From Chitinophagaceae bacterium (GTDB lineage: Bacteria > Bacteroidota > Bacteroidia > Chitinophagales > Chitinophagaceae): a DNA stretch of 64,000 bases. The first letter of the stretch is position 1. Each line of letters starts with the position of its first letter. Under the pieces are notes generated by a model that was not told the DNA's origin, did no database searches, and worked only from the letters and a program-made list of their open reading frames with translations. The DNA is taken from NCBI GenBank assembly GCA_947452965.1, contig CANGEW010000003.1, positions 1-64,000 of the forward strand. Direction: 5' to 3'. A program made the translations under genes and the position numbers. Positions 27,636 to 38,372 of this stretch are shown piece by piece.

Positions 27636-28622
27636 TTATGATGCTAATATTTTGACCATCTTTATCCATTCGTCATTAATTCTTTGTTTCTTTTTCACTG
27701 CTTCGTTCAAGGGAATGGAGTGCATTTTGTTGTTTACGATACCTACAAACACATTGAATTTTCCCTCCAATAAACAGTCCACTGCATGATAACCCATTCT
27801 GCTTGCGATCACTCTGTCCATACAGCTTGGAGATCCTCCTCTTTGAATATGTCCAAGTATGCAAACCCGAACTTCTGTTTTAGGTAATTTATCTTTAATA
27901 TAATTTGATACTTCATTAGCGCCACCAAACTCTTCTCCTTCTGCTACGATAATGATATTTACGAGTTTTTTTCTTTTTTCTTTTTCCTTAAGGGCTTCAA
28001 TAATCTCGTCGATATTGGTTTTTCTTTCAGGAATTAAAATGTTTTCAGCCCCTGTAGCAATACCACTGTGTAGCGCAATATACCCGGCATCTCTGCCCAT
28101 CACTTCTATAATAAAAAGCCGGTCATGTGCATCGGCTGTGTCTCTTATTTTATCGATGGCTTCCACTGCTGTATTTACGGCTGTATCAAATCCAATTGTA
28201 AAATCAGTGCCGGCAATGTCTTTATCAATTGTGCCTGGAAGTCCGATGCAGGGGATGTTATATTCATTACTAAAAACCTGTGCCCCACGAAAACTCCCAT
28301 CTCCGCCAATAATAACAAGTCCTTCTATTCCTCTTTTTTGTAGGTTTTTATATGCTTTAGATCTTCCCTCTGGCGTCATAAATTCTTTGCAACGAGCAGT
28401 TTTTAAAATGGTGCCTCCGCGTTGTATGATATTAGCTACACTTTTCGTATCCATTTTAATGATATCGTCGTTCACCATACCACTATAACCATGTAAAATA
28501 CCAAACACTTCCATTTTATGGTAAATAGCAGTTCTTACTACGGCTCTAATGGCCGCGTTCATGCCGGGACTATCTCCTCCGCTTGTTAATATCCCAATTT
28601 TATGGATGCTCTTTGCTGACAT
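27636..28622 (-). CDS. pfkA: ATP-dependent 6-phosphofructokinase
   Basis: This 328-residue enzyme phosphorylates fructose 6-phosphate. It has the ATP site GILTSGGDSPGMNAAIRAVVR and GGDGSFRGA, the active-site loop LPGTIDKDIAGTDFTIGFDTA (catalytic Asp in TIDKD), and MGRDAGYIAL for substrate binding. GGDGS with glycine after GGD is the ATP-dependent signature rather than the PPi-dependent GGDDS form. ATG 28622 is chosen; an in-frame TTG at 28643 would overlap the probable promoter leader. pyk follows after 21 bp. Confidence 0.97.
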   Translation of the reverse strand: MSAKSIHKIGILTSGGDSPGMNAAIRAVVRTAIYHKMEVFGILHGYSGMVNDDIIKMDTKSVANIIQRGGTILKTARCKEFMTPEGRSKAYKNLQKRGIEGLVIIGGDGSFRGAQVFSNEYNIPCIGLPGTIDKDIAGTDFTIGFDTAVNTAVEAIDKIRDTADAHDRLFIIEVMGRDAGYIALHSGIATGAENILIPERKTNIDEIIEALKEKEKRKKLVNIIIVAEGEEFGGANEVSNYIKDKLPKTEVRVCILGHIQRGGSPSCMDRVIASRMGYHAVDCLLEGKFNVFVGIVNNKMHSIPLNEAVKKKQRINDEWIKMVKILAS

Positions 28623-28650
28623 GATTTCTGAATAATTAACCAAAACCTTT

Positions 28651-28658
28651 CAAAATTA
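28651..28658 (-). promoter_or_regulatory. Probable -7 box of pfkA-pyk
   Basis: The minus strand reads TAATTTTG, matching TAnnTTTG, 28 bp before the pfkA ATG at 28622. No clear -33 element, so support is moderate. It lies in the 94-bp gap after argS. Confidence 0.45.
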
Positions 28659-28716
28659 AACAATCTAATTCAATTTTGCTATTAATATGAATGGTTATTT
28701 GTACTATAATTAACAA

Positions 28717-30492
28717 CTACATCCTTTCTGGCATTTGAATGCCTAACAATTGCATGCCGCTTTGCAAAACATTTGAAGTCATAACTGCAATATATAAACG
28801 AAGTTGCTTTTTTTCATGTGATTCAGCATTGGAAATAGAAAGCTCTGCATATAATGAATTGAATGTTTTGGCAACATTAAATAGGTAATTGGCTATGCAG
28901 GAAGGGTTTAATTCTTTTGCGGCTTCTATTATAATTGAAGGGAATTGTTCAAGATTGAAGATGACTTCTTTTTCTAAAGGCAACAAAGCCGAATAGTTAT
29001 TATTTTTTTCAAGTGTAGGTTCTTTTCTCAATATACTTTTGATTCTTGCATAAGTATATTGAACAAATGGCCCTGTAAATCCATGAAAATCTATAGATTC
29101 TTCAGGGTTAAAAATCATTTTCTTTTTAGGATCAACGCGTAACAAATAAAACTTCATAGCACCTAAACCGATAGTGTTGTAAAGATGTTTTAAATCTTCT
29201 TCAGAAAAATCCTTCACTTTTCCAAGTGCTTCTGTGTGTTGTTTTGCGGTGGCAATCATTTCAGCTACAATGTCATCTGCGTCTACAACGGTTCCTTCTC
29301 TGCTTTTCATTTTTCCGGTGGGTAATTCAACCATGCCATAACTCAAGTGGTAAATATCATCGGCATAGGGCAGTCCTAATTTCTGTGCAATTAGCTTGAG
29401 TACTTTCATGTGATAATTTTGCTCATCACCAATTACATAAATGCTCTGATCTATTTTATATTGATCATATTTTTGTTTGGCTAACCCGATGTCTTGAGTA
29501 ATGTAAACGGAAGTACCGTCTTTTCTTAGCACTAATTTCTCATCAAGACCATCTGGTGTCAAATCAATCCAAACACTGCCATCGTCTTTTTTGTGAAATA
29601 CATTTTTTTGAAGTCCTTCTTGAACAATGTCCTTGCCTAAAAGATACGTGTTGCTTTCGTAGTATGTTTTATCAAAATCACATCCTATTTTTTTATAAGT
29701 TTCTTCAAATCCTTCATATACCCAATGGTTCATTTTCTCCCAAAGCTCCATTACTTCTGGCTTTCCTGCTTCCCAATCCAGCAGCATTTGTTGTGTTTGC
29801 AGCATGATGGGTGCATTTTTTTCTGCTTCAGCCTCACTCATACCCTTGTTTTTTAATTCTGCAATTTGTTGTTTGTAGGCGTCATTAAATTTTACATAAT
29901 AATCTCCTACAAAGTGATCTCCTTTCGTTTGGGTAGATTGAGGGGTGGCGCCATTTGCAAAAAGTTGCCATGCAATCATGCTTTTGCAAATATGAATACC
30001 CCTGTCATTTACGATACAACTTTTGAGTACCTCGTATCCATTCGCTTTTAATATTTCTGCAACACTCCAGCCTAAGAAATTGTTTCTAAGATGACCCAAA
30101 TGTAGAGGCTTATTTGTATTGGGAGAAGAGTACTCTACCATCACTTTTTTTCCATTCATGGCTTGTTTGCCAAAACAAATATCATGGTAGTTTTTTTGTA
30201 AAAAAGCAATCCAGTATTCATCATTGATGGTTACATTTAAAAATCCTTTTATGATATTATAACTGGAAAATAATTCAGGTTGTTTTGATAACAGTTCTGT
30301 GCCTAGTTTATTGCCAATTTCATCAGGGGATAATTTGAGTGATTTGACTAAAGAAAAAAGTACAATAGTATAATCTCCTTCAAATTCAGGCTTGGTTTGG
30401 TTGATTTGAAAGTCTTTCTCTGAAAAATCATTTTCAAAAAGGGAATGTAAAGACCTGATTGTCGCTTGCTGGATACTTTTTACGATGCTCAT
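28717..30492 (-). CDS. argS: Arginyl-tRNA synthetase
   Basis: A 591-residue class I aminoacyl-tRNA synthetase that charges tRNA-Arg. The N-terminal additional domain (residues 1 to about 110) is followed by SSPNTNKPLHLGHLRN, the HIGH motif as HLGH near residue 128, and GKMKSREGT near residue 394 in place of a canonical KMSKS, as is usual for ArgRS. A DALR-type anticodon-binding domain fills the C-terminus (FVQYTYARIKSILRK onward). Length normal. The start ATG at 30492 lies only 4 nt after a perfect -7 box (30497-30504), predicting a leaderless or nearly leaderless mRNA. Confidence 0.97.
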   Translation of the reverse strand: MSIVKSIQQATIRSLHSLFENDFSEKDFQINQTKPEFEGDYTIVLFSLVKSLKLSPDEIGNKLGTELLSKQPELFSSYNIIKGFLNVTINDEYWIAFLQKNYHDICFGKQAMNGKKVMVEYSSPNTNKPLHLGHLRNNFLGWSVAEILKANGYEVLKSCIVNDRGIHICKSMIAWQLFANGATPQSTQTKGDHFVGDYYVKFNDAYKQQIAELKNKGMSEAEAEKNAPIMLQTQQMLLDWEAGKPEVMELWEKMNHWVYEGFEETYKKIGCDFDKTYYESNTYLLGKDIVQEGLQKNVFHKKDDGSVWIDLTPDGLDEKLVLRKDGTSVYITQDIGLAKQKYDQYKIDQSIYVIGDEQNYHMKVLKLIAQKLGLPYADDIYHLSYGMVELPTGKMKSREGTVVDADDIVAEMIATAKQHTEALGKVKDFSEEDLKHLYNTIGLGAMKFYLLRVDPKKKMIFNPEESIDFHGFTGPFVQYTYARIKSILRKEPTLEKNNNYSALLPLEKEVIFNLEQFPSIIIEAAKELNPSCIANYLFNVAKTFNSLYAELSISNAESHEKKQLRLYIAVMTSNVLQSGMQLLGIQMPERM

Positions 30493-30496
30493 GGTA

Positions 30497-30504
30497 CAAA
30501 AGTA
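30497..30504 (-). promoter_or_regulatory. Promoter -7 box of argS
   Basis: The minus strand reads TACTTTTG, followed by TACC and then the argS ATG. With a transcription start a few bases after the box, the mRNA would begin at or next to the start codon. The -33 element is weak. Confidence 0.6.
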
Positions 30505-30621
30505 GTAAATGTTTAAAGTTATTTTAGAGGAAATCTTAGTAAACTTCTATCTCTCCGAAGGTTTTTTCAAAGTTATTAAGGTAGTGTTTATTATTTTTTA
30601 GATGTTTAAAGTGATGAAACC

Positions 30622-32294
<1,673 letters not shown>

Positions 32295-32342
32295 TTTGAC
32301 CCGTTCAAATTCATAATTTTTTTTATTAATATTATTTTTAAT

Positions 32343-32350
32343 TATTTTTG
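32343..32350 (+). promoter_or_regulatory. -7 box of the small barrel protein gene
   Basis: TATTTTTG fits TAnnTTTG and ends 9 nt before ATG 32360. No TTTG at the -33 distance. Confidence 0.5.
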
Positions 32351-32359
32351 TAAAGCAAT

Positions 32360-32827
32360 ATGAAAAAACACCTCTTTATATTTATCCTTGTTTCTTTTGT
32401 GGTAGCATCTTCTGAATCTAAAGCACAAACTAAATTTTTTAATCCTTTTGGCACTGCGGTCGGTGGACGGTTTTATCCTGGCGCCTTGTCTATTAAACAA
32501 TATGTGTTTAATCAAAATGCTTTTGAATTAAATGGCTATTATTGGAATGGTGGCAGAGTTACATTGTTGTATGAGGTAAATAGAAAAATAGTTGGGTTAA
32601 AAGGGTTAAGTTGGTATGTAGGACCTGGTGTACATATCTCTTTTTACGATGGCAAAGATTTACAGGGGACTCTCATGGGATTAGATGCAGTAGTTGGATT
32701 AGATTTGAAAATGAAAGCGATTCCTTTTGATTTCTCATTAGATTGGCAGCCTTCTTATGATTTTGGCGGAGGGGCTAATTTCTCTGGACTTTGGGGTGGA
32801 TTGGGTATCAGATATTTTATTAAGTAA
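32360..32827 (+). CDS. Small secreted beta-barrel-like protein, unknown function
   Basis: A 155-residue protein: signal peptide MKKHLFIFILVSFVVASSESKAQ, then strands such as GTAVGGRFYPGALSIKQYVF, NAFELNGYYWNGGRVTLLYEV, GLSWYVGPGVHISFYDG, LMGLDAVVGLDLKMKAIPFDFSLDWQPSYDF and LWGGLGIRYFIK. The alternating pattern and terminal aromatic strand suggest a small outer-membrane barrel; no specific family is recognised. A -7 box TATTTTTG at 32343-32350 sits 9 nt before the ATG. Confidence 0.75.
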   Translation: MKKHLFIFILVSFVVASSESKAQTKFFNPFGTAVGGRFYPGALSIKQYVFNQNAFELNGYYWNGGRVTLLYEVNRKIVGLKGLSWYVGPGVHISFYDGKDLQGTLMGLDAVVGLDLKMKAIPFDFSLDWQPSYDFGGGANFSGLWGGLGIRYFIK

Positions 32828-32876
32828 TTTTTTGTCTTTACAAAATAAACTTCTGAAAAAAAATATTTTCGGATTA

Positions 32877-33347
32877 ATGACACATATTTTCACAAAGTGT
32901 ATCGATTTTTTTCATCCTCCTTTTAAGCGGGTAATGCCTATCGTTACTTTTAGGTATGCTGTTTGTGGCAGTATAAATACTTTGCTTGGATTGGTAATGT
33001 ATTATGTCTTTTATCATTTTGTTTTTAATAAAACGGTTTTTGAATTAGGCTTTATTGCATTGAAGCCTCATATTGCTGCTTTATTAGTATCTGGCACTTT
33101 TACCTTTTGCTTTGGATTCGTTTTGAATAAATTTCTAGTTTTTGTAGAATCTAACATTAAAGGCAGGGTGCAACTATTCAGATATTTTTTATCCTTTGCT
33201 TTTAATCTGTTTTTCAACTTCGTTATGCTAAAATTACTGGTAGAAGTGTGCAAATGGGATGCTTTTGTCAGCCAAGTTGCCACAACCATACTTGTGATAT
33301 TCATTAGCTATATTACTCAAAAATACTTCACGTTTAAGACAAAATAA
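32877..33347 (+). CDS. GtrA family membrane protein
   Basis: A 156-residue integral membrane protein with four hydrophobic segments: FRYAVCGSINTLLGLVMYYV, IAALLVSGTFTFCFGFVLNKFLVF, FRYFLSFAFNLFFNFVMLKLL and VATTILVIFISYITQKYFTF. The spacing, the FRY..CG..N start and the final QKYFTF are typical of GtrA/DPMS-like proteins that help move undecaprenyl-linked sugars across the inner membrane. ATG 32877 gives the usual length; upstream frame extensions would overlap the preceding gene. No glycosyltransferase partner lies next to it. Confidence 0.88.
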   Translation: MTHIFTKCIDFFHPPFKRVMPIVTFRYAVCGSINTLLGLVMYYVFYHFVFNKTVFELGFIALKPHIAALLVSGTFTFCFGFVLNKFLVFVESNIKGRVQLFRYFLSFAFNLFFNFVMLKLLVEVCKWDAFVSQVATTILVIFISYITQKYFTFKTK

Positions 33348-33471
33348 CATTACAAATTGCTGATATTCAATAATTTGTATTTTATGTAAGAAATTTCCTT
33401 CTTTTTTAAAAATTTAGAAGATAAGAATAATTTAGTTCTGCATGTATGACATTTTTACACAAAAACTGTCT

Positions 33472-33487
33472 TGGCATAATGATTGTC
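33472..33487 (+). promoter_or_regulatory. Possible sigma-54-type -24/-12 element before dnaK
   Basis: TGGCAT at 33472-33477 and TTGT at 33483-33486 have the -24/-12 spacing of sigma-54 promoters (TGGCAC-N5-TTGC), with T in place of the final C. It lies 35 bp before the dnaK ATG. No TAnnTTTG box is seen in this gap. Confidence 0.35.
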
Positions 33488-33521
33488 ATTAATAGAGCAA
33501 TCACAATTAAAATTTAAAAAA

Positions 33522-35417
33522 ATGGGAAAAATTATAGGGATTGACCTAGGAACCACCAACAGTTGTGTTTCCGTAATGGAAGGTAACGAGCCAGTTGTAA
33601 TTGCAAATGATGAAGGGAGAAGAACCACTCCGTCAGTAGTTGCCTTCTTGAAAAATGGGGAAAGAAAAGTCGGTGATCCTGCAAAACGTCAGGCGATCAC
33701 GAATCCTCAAAATACAATTTCAAGTGTTAAGCGCTTTATGGGGAGAAGATTTGATGAAGTAACTGAAGAAAGCACTCACTGGAGTTATAATGTCGTAAAA
33801 GGTGATAACAACACGGTTAGAATTGATATCGATGGCAGAATGTATACACCTCAGGAAATCAGTGCAATGGTGTTACAAAAAATGAAAAAGACTGCTGAAG
33901 ATTATTTGGGTCAGGAAGTGAATGAGGCAGTAATTACTGTTCCTGCCTATTTTAATGATGCACAACGTCAGGCCACAAAAGAAGCCGGAGAAATTGCTGG
34001 ATTAAATGTTAGAAGAATTGTAAACGAGCCAACTGCTGCAGCATTAGCGTATGGATTGGATAAAAAAGGAACCGACCAAAAAATAGCTGTGTTTGATTTA
34101 GGGGGAGGTACGTTCGACGTTTCTGTTTTAGAACTAGGAGATGGAGTATTTGAAGTAAAGTCTACTAACGGTGACACACACCTTGGTGGAGATGATTTTG
34201 ATAAGGTAATTATGGATTGGTTAGCAGATGAGTTCAAAAATGAAGAGGCTATTGACTTGCGTAAGGATCCAATGGCTTTACAACGTTTAAAAGAAGCTGC
34301 CGAAAAAGCCAAAGTTGAATTGTCTTCTTCTTCAGAAACTGAAATCAATTTGCCTTATATCACGGCTGTTGACGGAGTTCCTAAGCATTTGGTAAAAAAA
34401 TTATCAAGAGCAAAATTTGAGGCATTGGCCGATAATTTATTTGAACGTTGCTTAAAGCCTTGTGAAGCGGCTTTGAAAGATGCAGGTATCAGTACCTCTC
34501 AAATAGACGAAGTGATTTTAGTGGGTGGAAGCAGCCGTATTCCTAAAGTACAGGAGATCGTAGAAAAATTCTTCGGAAAAAAACCAAACAGAAGCGTAAA
34601 TCCTGATGAGGTGGTAGCAATAGGTGCGGGTATTCAGGGGGCTGTATTAACAGGTGAAGTAAAAGATGTATTGTTATTGGATGTTACTCCATTAAGTTTG
34701 GGTATCGAAACCATGGGTGGTGTCATGACAAGATTGATTGATAGTAATACAACCATACCCACTAAAAAGTCTGAAGTGTTTAGTACAGCAAGTGATAATC
34801 AACCGGGTGTGCAAATACATGTATTGCAGGGAGAACGTCCTATGGCAAATCAAAACAAAAGCTTAGGTATGTTTAATCTAGATGGTATTCCTCCTGCTCC
34901 ACGTGGCGTTCCTCAAGTAGAGGTAACATTTGATATCGACGCAAACGGTATTTTACATGTAAGTGCGAAAGATAAAGGAACAGGCAAAGAACAGAAGATT
35001 CGCATTGAAGCAGGTAGTGGCTTAAGTAAAGAGGAAATTGAAAAAATGAAAAATGAGGCTAAGGCTAATGAAGCTTCGGATAAGGCTGAACGTGAAAAAG
35101 TAGAAAAAATTAATCAGGCCGATAGCTTAATCTTCCAAACAGAGAAACAGTTAAAAGAGTTTGGCGATAAAATTTCTACAGATAAAAAAGCGCCTATTGA
35201 AGCGGCCTTAGAAAAGTTAAAAGAAGCGCATAAATCTCAGGATCTTGGAGCTATCGATGCTGCAATGAATGAAATGAACACCGCTTGGACAGCAGCTAGC
35301 GAAGAAATGTATAAAGCTACACAAGAAGCAGGAGCACAGCCGGAAGGGCAAGCAGGTGCGCAAACAAATCCAGGTTCAGAAAATGTAACAGATGCTGAAT
35401 TTGAAGAAGTGAAATAA
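33522..35417 (+). CDS. dnaK: Molecular chaperone DnaK (Hsp70)
   Basis: The 631-residue protein starts [21 protein letters not shown]. The nucleotide-binding domain has the phosphate loops [10 protein letters not shown] and [27 protein letters not shown] and [11 protein letters not shown]. The substrate domain follows the linker [19 protein letters not shown], and an acidic tail ends [11 protein letters not shown]. Full length. ATG 33522 is chosen over an upstream in-frame TTG because family members start at [10 protein letters not shown]. No dnaJ or grpE is adjacent. Terminator at 35440. Confidence 0.98.
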   Translation: MGKIIGIDLGTTNSCVSVMEGNEPVVIANDEGRRTTPSVVAFLKNGERKVGDPAKRQAITNPQNTISSVKRFMGRRFDEVTEESTHWSYNVVKGDNNTVRIDIDGRMYTPQEISAMVLQKMKKTAEDYLGQEVNEAVITVPAYFNDAQRQATKEAGEIAGLNVRRIVNEPTAAALAYGLDKKGTDQKIAVFDLGGGTFDVSVLELGDGVFEVKSTNGDTHLGGDDFDKVIMDWLADEFKNEEAIDLRKDPMALQRLKEAAEKAKVELSSSSETEINLPYITAVDGVPKHLVKKLSRAKFEALADNLFERCLKPCEAALKDAGISTSQIDEVILVGGSSRIPKVQEIVEKFFGKKPNRSVNPDEVVAIGAGIQGAVLTGEVKDVLLLDVTPLSLGIETMGGVMTRLIDSNTTIPTKKSEVFSTASDNQPGVQIHVLQGERPMANQNKSLGMFNLDGIPPAPRGVPQVEVTFDIDANGILHVSAKDKGTGKEQKIRIEAGSGLSKEEIEKMKNEAKANEASDKAEREKVEKINQADSLIFQTEKQLKEFGDKISTDKKAPIEAALEKLKEAHKSQDLGAIDAAMNEMNTAWTAASEEMYKATQEAGAQPEGQAGAQTNPGSENVTDAEFEEVK

Positions 35418-35439
35418 TCCTTATGTGAATGATAAGTAT

Positions 35440-35470
35440 AGCCACGAATGAGAACTTCGTGGCTTTTTTT
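35440..35470. terminator. Rho-independent terminator after dnaK
   Basis: AGCCACGAA (35440-35448) pairs with TTCGTGGCT (35456-35464) and is followed by a T run to 35470. It sits between two convergent genes; the T run overlaps the 3' end of the minus-strand gene. Confidence 0.92.
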
Positions 35471-36296
35471 ATTCGAAGAAAACTTTTACAGTTTGATAGA
35501 ATAGTCTGTTGCTGGCAAATTGCTGTTGAATAGACTGTTGTTTTTCTGAATAACCTTGTAAACCAAATAAGCTGGCAGCATTGCCTTTGTTGATGGCGAT
35601 TTCCAAATAGCCTGCAGAATTAAAAAAAGCTAATTTGTCTCCTTCTTGAACATCTGCATAGGATTCGCTGATTTTATCAATTGTCTCGTTTCTTTTAAAT
35701 ACAATAGAAAACTTTCTTCCTTTTCTGGTTTCCTCAAACTCTATTTTATTGATATTAACGATCACGTTTTCAAAATTGTCAATAAAAATAATTTGTCCTT
35801 CAATATGATTTTCCGAAATAATCGGTTTAAGCGGTTGTTTATCTTTTATGTTTACCGGTACCCCAACATCTTCGATTGTTTTACCCGCATTTAATTCAAA
35901 AATTGCTTTGGCAAATACATTGGTACAAAACAGGGCACTCTTTTGATGCAGTTTTTCCAATTCTAGTGCCACTACTTTTTGGGGCGTATCTTCAAGAATC
36001 ATGGTTAATAAACCATTGTCGGCACATCCAATAAAATGACCATTATGCTCTGCTAAAAGCATGTGCTCTGGATTCTCATCAAACAGGTTTACTAAAATAA
36101 GATGAAAGGTGCCGGTAGGGTAGTTTTTGATTGCATTTCTGCTTACATAGGCTGCCTGGGGATAATTGAAAGCACTAATGGAATGGGTAATGTCTATGAT
36201 ATTTAAATCCTGCTGATATCTTAATAGCTGGCCTTTAATGGCTCCCGTAAGGAAGTCTTTTTCGCCAATATCGGAAATCAGTGTTAAAAGAGGCAT
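35469..36296 (-). CDS. S-adenosyl-L-methionine hydroxide adenosyltransferase (DUF62 family)
   Basis: A 275-residue member of the SAM hydrolase/halogenase superfamily: TLISDIGEKDFLTGAIKG at the N-terminus with the SAM-binding aspartate, IIDITHSISAFNYPQAAYV near residue 35, and IGCADNGLLTMIL near 88. A C-terminal barrel (IIFIDNFENVIVNINK onward) completes the usual fold. The family splits SAM into adenosine and methionine using hydroxide; a halogenase role is not suggested by context. A -7-like box TATGTTTG (minus, 36351-36358) lies 54 bp upstream. Confidence 0.9.
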   Translation of the reverse strand: MPLLTLISDIGEKDFLTGAIKGQLLRYQQDLNIIDITHSISAFNYPQAAYVSRNAIKNYPTGTFHLILVNLFDENPEHMLLAEHNGHFIGCADNGLLTMILEDTPQKVVALELEKLHQKSALFCTNVFAKAIFELNAGKTIEDVGVPVNIKDKQPLKPIISENHIEGQIIFIDNFENVIVNINKIEFEETRKGRKFSIVFKRNETIDKISESYADVQEGDKLAFFNSAGYLEIAINKGNAASLFGLQGYSEKQQSIQQQFASNRLFYQTVKVFFE

Positions 36297-36376
36297 GTTT
36301 TTTATTTTACTATAAAACTAGCAATCAGTTATGATGAGTAAAGTTACAAACAAACATAAAGAGTAGATGCATAAAA

Positions 36377-37186
36377 TTACTTTATCAGCTTGTTCTTTTT
36401 GAAGAAAAATTTATAGGTTAAAGTATCTGCAAGTGATGGGAATAGTTTATTAAGCCAAACGGTTTGTTTTCCTTGAGCAGACAAAATAAGCGTTCGTTTC
36501 TTTTTACTGATAGCCTGTAGGATATGCTGCGCGCATTCTTTACTTGTCATCAAGTTATTTTCTTCAAGTGGACTTTCTCCTTGCGCATCGCCCTTTTCAT
36601 TAAGTGCCACATTTCTGATGTTGCTTTTGGTAAAGCCCGGGCACACCCACATTACATGTACACCGGTGTGCAATAATTCTGTTTTGATTGCCTCGAGCCA
36701 TCCATTGAGAGCGAATTTACTTGCAGAGTAACCACTTCTTCCGGGTAAGCCTCTATATGCAGCGATAGAAGAAATTCCTACGATTGTACCTTTCGATTGT
36801 AATAGTGCCGGCAGGGCAATTTTTGTGCAATACACAGCGCCAAAAAAGTTTACGTCCATTACTTTTTTGATGACATCCAAATCGCAATCAATGAGTAGGG
36901 ATCTCATAGAAATACCGGCATTGTTAATAAGGATGTCTATCTTTCCATAATGAGATAGGGTTGATTGAATGAATTGAGTGCAGTTATTCTGATTACTAAT
37001 ATCGGCTTCCATTACAAATAATTGCTGGGAAGAAAAGGCGTCTTTTAAATTTTGGAGCTTTTGTGTATTTCTGCCACAGGTTGAAATATTCGCACCCAAT
37101 GGGATGAGTAATTCAATTAAAGCTTTGCCGATACCATCTGAGCCGCCTGTAATAACGACGACTTTATTATTAAAAAAAGAGTTCAT
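36377..37186 (-). CDS. Short-chain dehydrogenase/reductase
   Basis: A 269-residue Rossmann-fold oxidoreductase. TGGSDGIGKAL near residue 13 binds NAD(P), NNAGIS near 91 and the catalytic YSASK near 155 with an upstream serine (VGISSIAAY) complete the classical SDR set. The closest general type is the DHRS7/YqjQ-like 'SDR family oxidoreductase'; the substrate cannot be deduced. The C-terminus carries a hydrophobic/basic tail (LADTLTYKFFFKKNKLIK). A -7 box (37201-37208) lies 14 nt upstream of the ATG. The DUF62 gene follows after 80 bp and could be co-transcribed. Confidence 0.92.
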   Translation of the reverse strand: MNSFFNNKVVVITGGSDGIGKALIELLIPLGANISTCGRNTQKLQNLKDAFSSQQLFVMEADISNQNNCTQFIQSTLSHYGKIDILINNAGISMRSLLIDCDLDVIKKVMDVNFFGAVYCTKIALPALLQSKGTIVGISSIAAYRGLPGRSGYSASKFALNGWLEAIKTELLHTGVHVMWVCPGFTKSNIRNVALNEKGDAQGESPLEENNLMTSKECAQHILQAISKKKRTLILSAQGKQTVWLNKLFPSLADTLTYKFFFKKNKLIK

Positions 37187-37200
37187 AATAAAAATTCAGA

Positions 37201-37208
37201 CAAAAATA
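37201..37208 (-). promoter_or_regulatory. -7 box of the SDR gene
   Basis: The minus strand reads TATTTTTG, matching TAnnTTTG, 14 nt before the ATG. No clear -33. Confidence 0.5.
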
Positions 37209-37281
37209 AGTGAGTATTCTTGCTGTTTGGAAAGAATTATACCGAATTGTTAATAATAATTTTGAAATCTTTATTAAAATA

Positions 37282-37313
37282 TTTGATTGAAATAGTGAAT
37301 TATACTATTTTTG
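37282..37313 (+). promoter_or_regulatory. Promoter of tRNA-Lys
   Basis: TTTG (37282-37285), a 20-bp spacer and TATTTTTG (37306-37313) match the Bacteroidota consensus exactly, 22 bp before the tRNA 5' end. Confidence 0.85.
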
Positions 37314-37335
37314 CACTCCTTTAATTAGGGTAGGA

Positions 37336-37408
37336 GATTTGGTAGCTCAGTTGGTAGAGCAATACACTTTTAATGTATGGGTCCTGGGTTCGAGTCCCAG
37401 CCAGATCA
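37336..37408 (+). tRNA. tRNA-Lys (anticodon TTT)
   Basis: A 73-nt cloverleaf: acceptor GATTTGG with CCAGATC, D-arm GCTC/GAGC, anticodon stem ATACA/TGTAT around CTTTTAA (anticodon TTT), T-arm CTGGG-TTCGAGT-CCCAG, discriminator A. CCA is not encoded. A promoter lies upstream and a terminator follows 5 bp downstream, so it is a single-gene transcript. Confidence 0.98.
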
Positions 37409-37413
37409 CAGAA

Positions 37414-37444
37414 AAGACTTTACAGCCATGTAAGGTCTTTTTTT
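37414..37444 (+). terminator. Rho-independent terminator of tRNA-Lys
   Basis: AAGACTTTACA (37414-37424) pairs with TGTAAGGTCTT (37429-37439), one G-T pair, followed by T7. Confidence 0.88.
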
Positions 37445-37611
37445 ATGCAGTAAAATCAAGGGGTTTGAATTTTAGTTTTTGGATTTTTACTTCTGTTGTT
37501 TCAGTAATGTTACACTTTGTTTTTGTAGAACATCACATTTACTCGAGGGGGGTAATGAGGCACGTGGTTATTTTTGAAAACAAGAATTCTCCAAACCCGT
37601 ATAAATTTTTC

Positions 37612-38034
37612 TTATTGTTCAATAAAATACTCTTCTCCTGAAACATAAATTGTTGGATTTGAAGTTAATCCCTGAGGAAACGATGGATTATAGTAGTAGC
37701 CTGATTGAAAAGAAAGGATACTATTAGGAGCTAGCCAAATTGGACTGGTTTTTTCAGCGGGATTTGAAACACTGTCTAATATGTATGAATTATTAATTTT
37801 AATTTTTGAAGCAGCTAAACTGCTTAAAGCAAAACTGATATAATTTATTTTCCAATAAACATTATCGGGAACAGTTAATGTGAAATAAGTGAAGTTGGTA
37901 CTTAATTGGATGCCTCTCTTACTTGAATCAATTGTAATAATTCTATTTAATTTCAAAAATTTCTCGGGTTGACATAGTGCTATATTGCTTGAGAATAAAC
38001 AAATTAGAATAACTCCAACAATTATTTTATTCAT
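37612..38034 (-). CDS. Small secreted protein, unknown
   Basis: A 140-residue protein with signal peptide MNKIIVGVILICLFSSNIALCQ, then LKLNRIITIDSSKRGIQL, FTYFTLTVPDNVYWKINYIS and WLAPNSILSFQSGYYYN. The pattern suggests a small all-beta extracellular domain; no known family is recognised. It starts 7 bp after the stop of the upstream gene (38042-38372), so the two form an operon. Bacteroidota often pair such short proteins with 'NVGIGTTTP' proteins like its neighbour. Confidence 0.7.
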   Translation of the reverse strand: MNKIIVGVILICLFSSNIALCQPEKFLKLNRIITIDSSKRGIQLSTNFTYFTLTVPDNVYWKINYISFALSSLAASKIKINNSYILDSVSNPAEKTSPIWLAPNSILSFQSGYYYNPSFPQGLTSNPTIYVSGEEYFIEQ

Positions 38035-38041
38035 ATAAGGT

Positions 38042-38372
38042 TTAATTTTTAATATAGAAATGAGTTTGCACTCTCTTGATATTCGTGTTGTCTGTAGAAC
38101 TAGATATTGAGGCTATAGCTATCCATGATGAGGCATTGTAATACCAAAATCCCCTCGTGCTATCTATTTGATAAATCATCAAACCCTCAGCAGGATTTTG
38201 AATAGCATTGCGTTGGTTCATTGTCATGCGTGGAATAAGAATACCTTTTGCCGTGTCTGTAATATCAAGTGCTGCAGATGGGTGAGGGGTGTTAGTGCCA
38301 ATTCCTACATTTTGTGAAAATGCAATTGAGCAAGAAAACAAAATGAAAATAAATAGAAAAAATCATTTTCAT
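38042..38372 (-). pseudogene. NVGIGT-type secreted protein with one-base frameshift in the signal peptide
   Basis: The main frame (from 38341 down) reads FSCSIAFSQNVGIGTNTPHP, then LDITDTAKGILIPRMTMNQRNAI, NPAEGLMIYQID and FWYYNASSW. This is the short repeat-like domain found at the N-terminus of many Bacteroidota surface and fibre-type proteins; here it ends after about 100 residues. There is no ATG in that frame. ATG 38372 opens a different frame; removing one base from the six-base homopolymer at 38357-38362 joins it to give MKMIFLFIFILFSCSIAFSQ, a perfect signal peptide. A -7 box at 38389-38396 fits start 38372. Either a sequencing error, a real inactivation, or slippage-controlled expression. 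Confidence 0.7.

Noticed and set aside
26599-28488. Plus-strand open frames opposite pyk and pfkA (209 and 178 codons)
   Set aside because: They lie wholly inside two unmistakable enzymes on the other strand and encode Ser/Ile-rich low-complexity sequence.
32757-32876. Longer N-terminus for the GtrA protein
   Set aside because: It would overlap the preceding gene and add residues unlike the family; ATG 32877 gives the usual four-helix length.
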